A stretch of DNA of 64,000 bases from Ricinus communis (Eukaryota > Streptophyta > Magnoliopsida > Malpighiales > Euphorbiaceae): NCBI RefSeq assembly GCF_019578655.1, contig NC_063256.1, forward strand, positions 6,510,001 through 6,574,000, given 5' to 3'. Both the position numbers and the translations under genes were made by a program. Below the pieces are notes generated by a model, which did no database searches, was not told the origin of the DNA, and was given only the letters and a program-made list of their open reading frames with translations. Shown piece after piece: positions 14,101-26,271 of this stretch. How positions within the stretch are numbered: position 1 is the stretch's first letter; each line of letters begins with the position of its first letter.

Positions 14101-17100
14101 GTATTTTTACGTTGAGAGATCATTTGGCGGTATGTTGATGAAGCTGAGAAACTGGACAATCGATCAGCACGGAGTTTGAAACAGGCCAGCAGAAAGACCA
14201 CAAAATAGTTGGCAAGCATGCGCGAATCATCCACAACTAGTCCTACAGAAAACACAGGACTTAAAATTAGCTTATGATGATGACGACACAAGAAAACATG
14301 GGGAAAAACTTGAGAATTATACACTTAGAGCATTGGCCCAATTTAAAAGAAAAGGGGGCAGGTGACAAAAAATCAGCCGAATGACTTAATGATTTGGACC
14401 TCTAGACAAGAATAAGGGCCAGTTGAGGTACATATTAAGATAGACCATATTGCAAGGCTGAATGCAGCTAAGAATGATGCATGATATCTTATGAAACAAG
14501 TATAAAGTGCCAAAGAGTGAATACCCAGCCAACAGTTCTTGCAATACTGAAAATAAAGAGTTGAGCTGTTCCAGCAGTTGTGGCAATATATGTCAGTCTC
14601 ACTTGGGGCATGTTGATTCAAAGGAAAGATACTTTTCCAGATAGCAAAGTACTCCAAAATTAGAATGGAGGCGAATAAGGTGACAACTATAGGCCACAGC
14701 TTCCGTATAATGTGGCGACTAACAAGAATACAAGCAGCAAGCAATGCAATATATAGCATCGCGATGGCGTTCAACAAAGTGAAGCTGGCCAGAAGCAATG
14801 CAATCATGTTTATTTCAAGGCCAAAGAGGTTGAACATATTCTCGATCCAGAACTTCAAATATATTTTCAAGAGGGCCTTTTGTGTTTCAAATCTTTCCTT
14901 TCTCAATGCAAGAATCCTCTTCCTATTCCACTTATGACTCTCCTTGGTGCTTCCCCAAATATACCCAAATGAAAATATTCTGGTGCCACTACCCACAGAA
15001 CTACCTGTCTTATTGGAAAAAGTATGAGGTGGTTGAGTAAAACTAGAGGTGAAAGAGAATGTGCTTGTAGCCGTAACTGTTTCTTTTTTTACAGAAGGCA
15101 CATTATATTCTGATGGTGCCTTATTTTCATCATTGATTATGGAACCATTGGCAAATGCATTTTCATCTGAGACAAACAATGGACAAGGCTCTTCCCACTT
15201 TCCTTTATCTGGAAAAGTATTTGGCATCTTCCCCAACCAACGGAAGACATTGTACTGAAGAGTGCAAGCAGCAATTACTAGCACTTTTCCCCTCAATCCT
15301 GATTCTAGCCCCCAAAAACCTGGCGCATATGCACGGAAACCCAAGAAAAGTGAAAGGTCAGAATGCTTTTGCCCAGGAAACATCCCAGCTTGTCTACCCC
15401 ACATCTGGAATAGATACTCGGATGTCACTAAAAGTCCTGTATACAACAGGGATGATTTGGATGGTATTCGAGAAGTTTTGGGTAAAGTTGAACATATTAC
15501 AAGGACGAGTAAATATACAAAACCAAATGCACTAACTGGAGACAAAGAAGCATAGAATAATGCTATAAACAAGATCTTCTGACTGTGCCAAATCAGAAAC
15601 CTCTTGATGAACCCAAATACCCCAGAATCCAATGGATCAGGATCGTTGGACCTGTTACATTTACTCTGTCTCCTCTCATAGCTATAAAGTTGCATCACTA
15701 TCAAGATAGCCAGAGATTCCCAAACATTTTGCAACAATGAAGCCTCTGAGTTGTAGCCCAAATAAAAGTACAGATCAATGAACCTGGACAGCCACATCTC
15801 AAAGTGGGGGAAACTGCTCAAGCTATAGATGGAGACAAAAACCATGATCGCATATGCTTTTAATGGGAACCATAAACGCCTTTTTGTTTTCTCAACAAGT
15901 TGCCTTCCAATTATCCAAACAAGGAGCAGGAATATATACCCAAATGATATGTAATTGGGTGTTACCAGGTATACTGCAAGAAGAATAGTCAGAAAAGCAA
16001 TGTAGGTTCCACATGATCGATACATGGATAGAAACTTCTGCCCGACTGCACTGAGGAATGCTGCTATCCTGCTCTCTGAAAACAGAAAATACAAAATAAG
16101 TTTACTAGATTTAAATGCAGTATGGCACAAGCACTAGCAAACTCATAGAGCATTCAAACACTCCTCTCATTCTAGAACTTCTTGACAGAAGGCTTAGAGC
16201 TAGACAAAGAATGTGATTATAATTTCAAATTTGATCAAGGATAAATGACAGACTGACATATTATGAAGGATCAAATTTTTTGATTCAATAACCAAGTAGA
16301 GTCATTACAAGGTTTACGATCCTATTTCCAATCACCTAAGCAGTTTTGTATCTTTAAGGTAAAATTATTATCTTTAAGAATCCTTGATTGTGAGTATAAA
16401 ATTTAGAGGTGAAAGGTATGGATAATGCAATTAAATCACACGGTCATCTAGGAAAAGATAGATATAAATGAATTTATACCATAAGAATGATGATCATGGC
16501 TATATTTGGCTGTTGGGGAGGCATACACTGACAGTAGGACTGATTTGTTCAGACCTGCTTTCAAGATGCTAAATCCAACAGGAGGACTCGGGGTGTGCTG
16601 CACAATTGCTGAGAATGAAAATAACATCTCAAAACCATGGTTATGAATGGCACAGAAGCAAGCAAGCAACGCTATTTCCAAGAAATCCCAGGAACTATCT
16701 TGTTTAAGAAGACCTGCACCAATTCCAAAAAAATCATTTCATTTGCAATTGTTTCTCTTATCTGGTAAGACTAACTTATGCAAAATTGTATATCAAAACC
16801 TGCAAACAAACCAATTAAAACCCATGTTCGTGTCCATTAAGAAGGTATTATTTCAGTTTGAACCACTTAAGAAGTTTACCTAACTGCAGCAAAACTTCCA
16901 TAGTTGAAGAGCCTGTTTGCTCCAAAGTGTGAGAAATTAAATCGATCTGAAGAATGTACAACAGTGCGAAGTGAGCTTCACATAAAAGAATCATGGATTG
17001 GCGTATCTTTCTGCTGATGTCGTGGCTCAGAAGATATATCAAGAAAAATATCACTGAAGCATAAGTCAGACCAAAAAAACAATTAGCAAAATTGGACAAA

Positions 17101-20100
17101 CTTACATTTTTGAATAATTGCCACACGCTCAACTTGCTCGAGTGCATACTTGAATGATGAACAATCTCAAGATAACAGAAGTTTACAGTAAATTTCTAAA
17201 GAGAATTTTCTTTTGTAGAACTCACTGTAAGTAGCATGGATAAAACCGGGTTTCATGGCAATGAGGAAAATAAGTGCCAACATAATAGCCCGAGAACATT
17301 TTCGGAGTCCCCATGCAATTGTCGCCACAATCAACACTTTGGAATCTTCTTCCACTGTGATGAAGAACATCATGTCACAGTTACATAGATGAAGTGTTAT
17401 CCTGATAAGTTAATATTTCTAGCTCAAAAGTCTCTCCACTAAAACATATAGAAGTATGCAAGCATTCCAAAGCAGTGGATGTTTGAGCAAAACAACATCA
17501 TATGAAATTGGTCAATTTATCAGTGATCCAGATATGAAACATGCACAGAAAATCACCAACGAGGACTAGAATATCCCAAATCAGGGAGATACCTGACTTC
17601 AGTATCATGATAATCAAAGGCCCGGGGAAAACTTCTTACTTAGTTTCATAAACTCAAAAGGGATGCATATACAGGCAATAAAATATTGCACTCTTAAACA
17701 CTTGAATGCCTCAAGAATGAAATTTATTTGTGAATTATTGAGCTGACTGGTGTGCCAAATGTCACCTATATGTGCGATTTTTGAGTCTTTGGGTACAAGA
17801 GAGAACCAAATTCTAAAAGGTAAACCAATAGCATCAATGAAGGCGATAAGAGAAACTGACTCGATTATAAAGCAATGTAACTCAATTAAGCCATAGGTAG
17901 AGAATCAATATGTAGGACTCAAACTAGAAAAGAATATAAAGTGGTGTAAAGGAATTCAGTGGCTTGCCTATTATTAAATTTAGCCTTAGAAGAACAGGGG
18001 GAGAATCAATTTTTCACATCCCCATTAAAGTAACAGGATGGAAAAAGGATGGTTAAGCAGAAAACTACAAATATGAGAATAAATAACACAAAATCTAGGT
18101 ATAAGCAGGACAAATAATCAGCTAATAACTATTATAATTAGTTAATTACAACTAAAGAATTCATTTCATTACCTTCTGCACTGGAGTTTTCATTTGAAGG
18201 TCGATTACTCTCATCAGACACATAGAGGAAAACAGAGTTATTCACAAGATTACCCAAAGCAACCAAAATGCCAAGAAAAAATTGTGCAAGCAAAAAGAAT
18301 CCAGGAATGGGATAATGCCATAATCCAACCATCTCCCATATTTGCATATCCTGCACACAACTCAAGAAATAACTTTAAACCAACTACGCCATAATTAAAA
18401 ACAGTATTAATGTGGGGATAGAGGACTACCTTCCCAAGCTTTCTGGTCAAGAGCGAAAAAGCTACATTGAAGATATAAGTGCTAACTGCCCAAAAGAGAA
18501 TGAAGACAAGAAGCAGCCCATTTAACCGGTGCATACGGAATACAGAAGGGAAGGCATAAACAATGTAGCCTACATATGCAAGCAACCCAAATGCGCATAT
18601 ACTGGAAAAATGAAAACTCCAGTAGGAAAGAGCAAACAAGGAGACCTATCAAACAGAGTGCCACAAGGCACAAATTTAATATTAGATAAATTCAAATGGG
18701 AATGACTATTGAAATTATTAACACCCAAAACTTCACGACATGCTTATTAAAGTATATTATCTACAAAATAGGAGAACAATGGAGAGGACAATGAGTAAGT
18801 ATTCCACTTATAACTTTAGCTGCAAGAAGGCAGTTTATGAAGAATTTGCTCTGATGTTTCAGACCCATTGGTAGAGCCCACCAAAGTTACCCAATCACAA
18901 ATTTAGAATTTAATATGCATTTTTATTATATTGAAGGAAATTGCAAAAACAATTGTGGCCGGTTATCAGTGGGCACTCTTTTCCGGGGCCTTGGCTTAAA
19001 CCTTTTCCTCCAACCAAAACTTGTATCATAATAATGAGATGAACTAGTCTAGAAAGAAGGTGATGACATGTAGTTCATGAATATGTACCGGGAAACCGTA
19101 TGTGAAAAAGTTGATACTAAAGGTGCGAAAAACTGCTCTTCTTAATAAAACGTTGGTATGCCTGACACCGGATCTGCAAGTTATTTATGAATTTCAGTTG
19201 CAAGCAAAAAGCAAAAAAAAAGCTATTTATATCTAGTTAAATACTCAACCCAGTACATTTGATTAGGTTATCAATCAGTCAACTGATGAGCCTCCACAGA
19301 AGCAAAGTCTCACACACAAAGACGTGGCTATAAAGTTTCGTTTGAAAAGTGGAGAATTACCATTTGACTTCTGATTGAAATTTAAACTGACATTCTATTA
19401 CATGCAGTGGTGCCATAGAATGTGATTGGTAAAAACATGGAGAGGAAATGATAAAAGTTATTTAGAATTGCATGGAAGTTCCAAGCCTTACCTAGATTCA
19501 CGGATGAAAAACGAATGTCTCAAGGGGAGAAGTTGCTCTGTCAAATTACTTTCTCTCATAGACATAATGAAATCCATTTCCTCCAAGTCACACTTAACAA
19601 AGGATAGCTGCATTAGAGAGCAGAAAAAGGTTTTAAACCAATTCCATTAAATAACCTTGAGAGATCAATAGAGAAAACATTTGAACAAATTTGACGACCA
19701 TATATTATAGGAAAAGCACTTTCCACCACAAATCTCTTAAGAACTTCTTATTCCATATCGCAGATGAAAGACATAATTAAATAGTTGAAGATAAAAAACT
19801 TATCCTTAAAGTAAGCATTTGGTTTTCCACTACTGAAGAAATCAAATAATTTAAAGACATATTCACCAATTCAACCACATTCTTAGTAAAATGCTGTCCT
19901 AACCAAATTTGCCATCCCATCTTGTGGAGAGAAGATAATCAACAGAAAGGCCCCAACTGCTATTTGAAAACTCTCCTTTTATGAAGCACATTCTTTCTGT
20001 AAAAGAATAAGGCTACTGGGAGGAATAGTGTAATACCTAATTTCATATTGGAAAGTTCTCCTTTAAAAGGGGAAGAAGCGCCCCAATCATAAGCATAAAG

Positions 20101-22911
20101 AGAACTCTAGAGAGCATCTTCCTCTAAAACCATAAACAAACAAAAAGAAGCAACAAATATGTCATTTAAATTTTTCATTGAACTTCAACTCTTCCCATCA
20201 ACTCATAGCATTGTCTCATTCCCCTTAAATAGATATCTTCCTGTGCTTTGACCAATCAGTTCTCAGATTTTGTAAGCACTGCCACTCTATATTATGAAGA
20301 ACTTGAGAGAGAAAGAGATAGATAGGCATAATTTATACTAGATAGGCATAATTTATACTTATTCAACAATATCAGAAGTCTAAGTACTTGAAAGCACCCT
20401 ATTTGCCTATATTGGAAGGTGTTTCACATCATGTAAGCTCTGTAATTGGAGATTATATCCTCTGTTAGTTCCATCTTCATGTAATAACAGATACTTTATT
20501 ATCAAAAATAGGGACTTCTGACCCACATTTACAGAATATTGGAAAGCTACAGTTAAAAAGAAATTTTTTTCTTACTAAAAATTAAACCATATTGGCTAAC
20601 CTAAATTCTAGAGTAGTGGAATATAAGCATGCAATAGAAGATACTAGTATGAAAATAGTTCTGCTAAACTCTATACCTACCATGATGTAAAAAAGTACAA
20701 GAGAAGCACCAGAACAAATTTCAGGCCACTCTGTCTTTCCAGATATTTTGGAAAGACCAATAAAATCAGCTATCCAGTGAAATAAATTGGGGACTTCTAC
20801 AGGAAGCTGATAGACATAAAGCAAGATTATGTTAAAGCTTGCATACAGCTGAAGAGGCCTCCACCACCTTCAAGATCAATATGAATGAGCATTAGTCACT
20901 TATAAGACTAGCATGTAAGAGTTAATCAAAACAAATTTATAATGTGGACTGAACCATGGGCATGCATGTGTGTCTCTGTAAGAGAAAGTAATAGAGAAAG
21001 AGGGTTCAATGGAAAGTGATTACATATGGACTCAAAGAAATCACCTGAAAAGCCCTAGAAAATTGCTTGTAAGAGACCAATCCACAAGACCTGCACAGCT
21101 ACCGATAAAGAAAGGTAGAGAAAGCCATGTGGGATGGCTGATTCCCACACACAGCTGAATGGCCGGTAATAGCAGACAGGAACCAACCCTAAGATGAGAA
21201 CCTTTCATGTAGTAAAATAGAAAAATGATCCCAAATCAATAGAAGCAAAATAGAACCTTTCATAGAAACAAAGCAATCAAAAGGTAAAAGAACTTCAAAG
21301 AGAAGAACGTGCAGCTGTAGTGAACTACTTACTAACCTATCCGTTCAAGAATGTTTAAGAAGTGAACCCAGCAGGAATCTTGCCATGGGAAGAGGCCAAA
21401 CCTGTTCCCATGTATATCAATTAAAGCAACTAAAAGTGCTAATAGTTGCACAACCAAAAAATAGATCACATATGGTGATCTCCAGGACTCAACTCTGTGA
21501 AGGAAAAACATGAAGAAAGCGTCAGAAAAAGGCAGATTCAATGAACAAGTAACATAACAATATTGAAAATGAAAATCAAATCTTACACCATAAAACCAAT
21601 TAGATGCGCCCACCAAACATTTGCTCCACTCCATTTGTTTCCCTTGATTGCCCATATAATAAGATATGCAACTTGAGCAAAAATTACAAGAAAGGAAAAC
21701 AAAATAACAGGCCATAATAACAAAAATCTCCTCCGAAAACGAAAACCTGCAGAAGAATTTAAAAGTAAAAGGAAAAACATTAAAAGAATGAAAACTAAAA
21801 TTTCCTTGGTCATATAACAACAATGTGCTCAGTAAAAGAAGCACAAAAAATAGAAAAATTTCTGTACTTTCCTTTCCAATAAAAGATATTACAATTTATG
21901 ATTGTTGATGACTGACATTAGCATCTATACAGTTGAATGCAAAGCTAAATCAAGAACTTCTCAATCAAGAATATCTTGTCAAGGGTATAGCAACTGCCTA
22001 TCAGGACTACACATAAGACCCTTTTCATATGCTCATATCTTATTATACATCTTACCTTTGTGGTACAAATAAGAAACAGAAAAACCATTGAGAAGTTTAG
22101 TGCTGGGTTTATGTCATAAACGACCTTATAAAGGCTTTCTGGTCCCTCAATGATGCACCTTACATGTTTATCGAACTGAAGGACAAACCCCATCAAGTGA
22201 CTGCAATTCTTTACTGTACATAATTCCATTTGATTGCAGTAACTGCATTTTGACTAAAGACCTGATGACTCAAATACTTAGTGACAACTGTATCATACAC
22301 ATTCTTAGTGACTAAAACCTCCAATGCTCAATCAGCAAAGAGACATGCACTAATGTCAGTCATGCTTGATTTTGAAGCAGCATACTTGTTTCTGAAAATA
22401 GTAGCATTACCCAAGCCCAAAGTATAACATTAAACGTAATGATTTTCAAAAGAGAAAGAGTAGTAACAGCAATGTAAAGTAGTGAAACGGGTAAAACAAA
22501 CACAAAGCTGCTCACCTATCTTCGGTGCAGCATAATGAATTAGGAGGAAAGCTATTAAATCAACAAGTGAAATCAAACTCCAATTAATCAAAGCAGCTGC
22601 GGGAAAGAGGCAAAAGAAAATAAAAATCAATAAGCTTGAGATTAAGCTTGCAACTAAGAACATTCATAAATACTGCTAAATTAAAGCTCATTTTCAATGC
22701 GAAAGCCTTAAAATGCAAATCGGACGTGAAAACACATTGGAGCAGTAGCTTGTAAGCTACAAGTCCAAAAGCAAAGTGGACTTCAAGCTAATCAGAAATT
22801 ATTCCAATTACAAGAATTATCAAACAAAGAAAAATAAGAAAAAGAAGAAGAAGCAAAATTACCTGTTAAGAGGAGCAACGGCAAAACAAATCCAACAAGA
22901 AAATTACCCAT
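8122..22911 (-). CDS. PIEZO: PIEZO mechanosensitive cation channel, 2,482 aa, 21 coding exons
   Basis: Exons (minus order): 22911-22863, 22596-22516, 21746-21587, 21494-21337, 21201-21045, 20867-20681, 19607-19492, 19173-19089, 18645-18430, 18350-18173, 17354-17226, 17053-16880, 16713-16480, 16075-14525, 14242-11760, 11247-10852, 10404-10246, 10026-9517, 8986-8842, 8745-8601, 8257-8122. They sum to 7,449 nt with no stop. Dozens of hydrophobic segments form the blade array. A charged coiled coil (about residues 1370-1430, YLEAEQIGAIVREQEKKAAW) and a Ser-rich disordered loop follow. The extracellular cap lies in exon 18 (about 2172-2341, beginning IYSSGNPTN). The last membrane helix is near 2397-2416 (SKFSIWGLYITFVLAVGRFI), followed by RLQCSDLRMRIPYENLPSCD. 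In Arabidopsis PIEZO works in root-cap mechanics and vacuole shape and has been linked to limiting virus spread. All splice sites used are GT-AG. Length and order match plant PIEZO throughout. The start, MGNFLVGFVLPLLLL, begins the first membrane helix. Confidence 0.97.
20321..20360. repeat. Perfect 20-bp tandem duplication in a PIEZO intron
   Basis: Two back-to-back copies of a 20-base unit (20321-20340, 20341-20360) differ only at the last base. They lie in the intron between exons 6 and 7. Confidence 0.8.
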
Positions 22912-23763
22912 TGTAATGTTGAGCTCGGTCTCATCTCACAATCAGTTTCCTGATCGAAATTCGAGGATCCGGTTAATGAGTTTAGTAAAGGTCTAATCAA
23001 TTTCGTTAAAAAATGGCCGGGAAATCAAGATTTCGTCGTTGGAAAGGAAGTCGAAACCGGTAAACGGTTTGCTTCACTTTCGTCGTTTGGTTAGCTTTGC
23101 TTCGGGGAACAACAATAAGGAGAGGTGCCAGCCTTAAACAGTTATTAATTATCGTAATCATAAAGTTAAAATAGAAAAATCTTATTTTTGTCCAATAGGA
23201 AGAAAGATAATATAATTTTGACAAAATGAAGTCGCTCCACTTGTTCAATTAATTAATTGTTCTCTAACATTCAACAATTAATTAAGAACCCTTTTCATCC
23301 CTTTTTAATTCCTCATTACAATGCAGAAAATGACCATAAATAAATTGGCAGTTTAAGGCTTTTCATCCCTTTGTAATTCCTCATATGAAAAAATGTAATT
23401 TAATTGAAATTTATGTAAAAAATTTATTTTATCCAAAAAAATATACGAAAAAGAAAAGAAAAGAAAATAAATATTTTAATATTATAAAATAAATCTAGTG
23501 AGTGTTATTTTATCTAGAGTTTACTGAATACAGATAAAAATCAAACAAAATAAGATAAATCAGACAGGATTATTATTGAACCAGCTCCAATTTTCGGCGC
23601 CAGCTAAACGGCAGCGTATGGATTATTGAACTTAACCATACGTTCATTATCTCAATCCTCTCCTCTCCACTCCTAGTCGTTTCTCAGGCCAGGAACTGAT
23701 ATTTTTTTTTTTTCTCTTCTTCCTCCTTCGTCCTTCCTGTATTTTGTTTTGTTTTTGGACAAG
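22912..23763. promoter_or_regulatory. Shared divergent promoter region of PIEZO (-) and RPH1 (+)
   Basis: The two start codons lie 852 bp apart and point away from each other, so both leaders and core promoters must fit here. The flanks are moderately GC-balanced (22930-23110 and 23590-23760) and the middle is very AT-rich. A pyrimidine-rich run before 23760 is typical of a plant 5'UTR. No confident TATA box was chosen for either side. Confidence 0.6.
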
Positions 23764-24733
23764 ATGAACTCGCTGGTTTCATCCTCTTTCTGCAACTATC
23801 ACATTACAAAGCTTCCATTAACAAGCACAAGATTCAGATGTAGACATAGTTTATGCAACACCCATTTATCCATCAAGAACTTGAAAGTAAGAGCAAATAC
23901 AAATGAAGTAGATACACAGATAGCAGCAGAGGAGTCAGAACAAGAACTAAAACTAGAAGAAAAACTAAATGAAACAAGTAAAGTCTCCTCCTCCTCTTCT
24001 TCTACGGTCCCTGCACTCGACATTGACAAAGACCTCAAAAAGGTTGGTTAGAATTGCCATTTTTAACTGATTTCAAGAAAGCCCACATCGTCTGATGATT
24101 TAATTTCATTATTTGCATATGCAGGCTGTTCAAAAAACTGCGGCAACTTTTGCACCCAGAGCTTCCACAGCCACCAAAAATCCTGCAGTACCAGGGACTG
24201 CCTTGTACACAGTCTTTGAGGTTCAAGGCTATGCCTCAATGTTGTTAGGTGGAGCTCTTTCTTTCAATCTCATTTTCCCATCAAATGAGCCAGACATCTG
24301 GAGATTGATGGGAATGTGGTCCATTTGGATGTTCAGTTAAGTCCGTTAATTTTATTTTATTTTCATTTTATGATTTGATAGTTTAAGAAGAGGTCTGATT
24401 AGTTAATTGAAAAGAGCTAAAGAATATAGTGCTTGTTCTTTGCAGCAATTCCTTCTTTGCGCGCTAGAGACTGCTCCAAGAACGAGAAAGAAGCTCTTAA
24501 CTATCTATTTCTCCTGATCCCTCTGCTCAATGTTACAATCCCCTTCTTCTTGAAGTCCTTTGCCGTTGTATGGTCCGCGGATACTATGGCCTTCTTTGCA
24601 ATGTATGCATGGAAGGTAAGCCACCTAATTCAAGAACAATAAGTTCAATATATATCTATTTTTCTTCTTATTTGTTTGATAAATTGCAATGTATATACTC
24701 CTACAGTTGGGATGGCTCCAGAGAAGAGAGTAA
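23764..24733 (+). CDS. RPH1: RPH1-like chloroplast membrane protein, 228 aa
   Basis: Four exons: 23764-24042, 24125-24335, 24446-24615 and 24707-24733 (687 nt), all with GT-AG introns. Residues 1-50 are Ser/Thr/Arg-rich and poor in acidic residues, as in a chloroplast transit peptide. An acidic, Ser-rich linker follows. The conserved part begins near TKNPAVPGTALYTVFEVQGY and has about four hydrophobic segments (roughly 127-145, 149-165, 180-200, 203-219). The protein ends LGWLQRRE in a nine-codon last exon. I assign it to RESISTANCE TO PHYTOPHTHORA 1, a chloroplast protein needed for Arabidopsis resistance to Phytophthora brassicae and for control of its homologue in potato. The support is recalled similarity plus position: in Arabidopsis RPH1 (At2g48070) also adjoins PIEZO (At2g48060). 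The biochemical role of the family is unknown. Confidence 0.82.
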
Positions 24734-25440
24734 GAACTCACTCTCAGAACTTCTTGTTCTTTGCTTGGATTGGAGTTCTGGGTTCTTGCAGATGATTTCT
24801 TGATCCTATTGTCCTTGGCGCTGGTTAGATAATAATACACTTGCTAAAAATGAAACTGCAACACCATTGTAGGAAGTAACATAATTGCCTCCTGTTAGCA
24901 AAGACACAGATACCGCCCTCTTTCCAGATGTATTCAAATAGACCATGTCCTTTTTTCTCTTCTTCAACTGATGATAGATTATGCGTTGGAGTTTCGAAGC
25001 TTTTGGAAGGTTTGATAAAATACTGGGATAGGTAAAATATATACAGTATGAGGTTCACTGTACTCTGGGAAACAAACAACTTTGTTGTAAACTGTAAGCA
25101 TGCTGCAGACGAACCGTTGGTTAGTGAATGACAAAATTAACGTCGCTTACGTCCCATTGCTTTTACTCTCTTGTTTCCTTCCTTCTAAATGTACATTCTT
25201 CATCTCATGGGCTTAGTTTATTTTTAAAATCATGAAGTACCTTCATGGTTACATGATTACTCTGTTCGATTGACACATTAATCTAGGATAAAATTTTGGT
25301 TTACAAGTTTGGACATAACGCCAACATTAAGAAAATGATAATCTAAATGATGGCCAAACTCGATCACCTAAAGAGAGATATGATACTGATACGAAAGGAA
25401 AGAACTAGAAAAATAAAGGTTGGCTCATATTATGGCGTCT
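24734..25440. other. 3' flank of RPH1-like gene, no gene seen
   Basis: The first 350 bases are probably RPH1 3'UTR. The rest is AT-rich without a supported ORF. The converging transcript of the mTERF gene probably ends near 25440-25490. Confidence 0.45.
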
Positions 25441-25488
25441 ATTTGTACCTATCAGATTCCTTCATATTTACTTACAAAACCTGAATAT

Positions 25489-25593
25489 CTAGTGCCCACC
25501 TAAAGCAGAGGGTGTATTCTCAATCTTCACTGGTCTTTTCTCCGTGCACCATTTGAAGAAATACAGAAATAATGTGATTCCACCAAGGTCCAG
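25489..25593 (-). other. Candidate spliced downstream exon behind the mTERF gene, open for 34 codons
   Basis: On minus, a pyrimidine-rich acceptor ending TTTTACAG precedes base 25593. From the first base of the exon there is an open frame LDLGGITLFLYFFKWCTEKR... ending at TAG (25491-25489). A strong donor, GAG/GTAAGC near 26181, lies 90 bases after the mTERF stop. The simplest reading is a 3'UTR intron of the mTERF transcript, with this as its last exon. A separate small gene is the alternative, but I found no upstream coding exon between 25600 and 26270. I do not recognise the peptide. Confidence 0.35.
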
Positions 25594-26271
25594 CTGTAAA
25601 ACAAGTTCCAAACTTGTTAGTAATCAACAGTGATTCCAATAAAGCAAATAGGTAACAGAAAGAAAGACGGAAAAAAAAAAAAAAAAAACTTAAGATCGTC
25701 ACAAATTCAGCTATTCATAACTGAGGTTAAATAAGGTCAGACCAGAGGGCAATCAACCACATTAACGAAATATGACAAGGCTACATACATCAATTGTTTT
25801 CTCTGAAACCTTGCAGCGTTTAGACCATGAATTGCAATGTAAAAACAGCCTTACATGGCTTAGCCAATCCATAATGTCCTTAATAAACTACCCATGATCT
25901 GGTGGATCCAATCTTTAGTTTGTCGAAAAACTTGCAACTAAAGAATCCTCATTCTCCAAAATATACACATGCAGACAAAGTGAACCAAAATTAAGATGGT
26001 TCACACATAACGTGCTAGACGAATAACTAAGGTCCATATTTCCAAGATCAAATATAAATACTGGGCAGTAAAAACAAAATAAATAGAACTGGAAATGTAA
26101 GCATCAGATTCTTTTCATTATACACGAACATGGAAAATAAATACTCAAATGCTTTGAATTGCTCCAAAGAAAATTGCTTACCTCTAAAATTACACCTACT
26201 ATATATGAAGATCCAATTTCACAAATCCAAGATTCTCCAGAGCAGACCACTGTTTAAACTTGACCCATTGA

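Noticed and set aside
14665..15555. Several plus-strand frames of 69-126 codons
   Set aside because: Antisense to PIEZO exon 14, no family signature, no leader.
23749..23763. RPH1 start at 23749
   Set aside because: The triplet is TTG; the first ATG is 23764.
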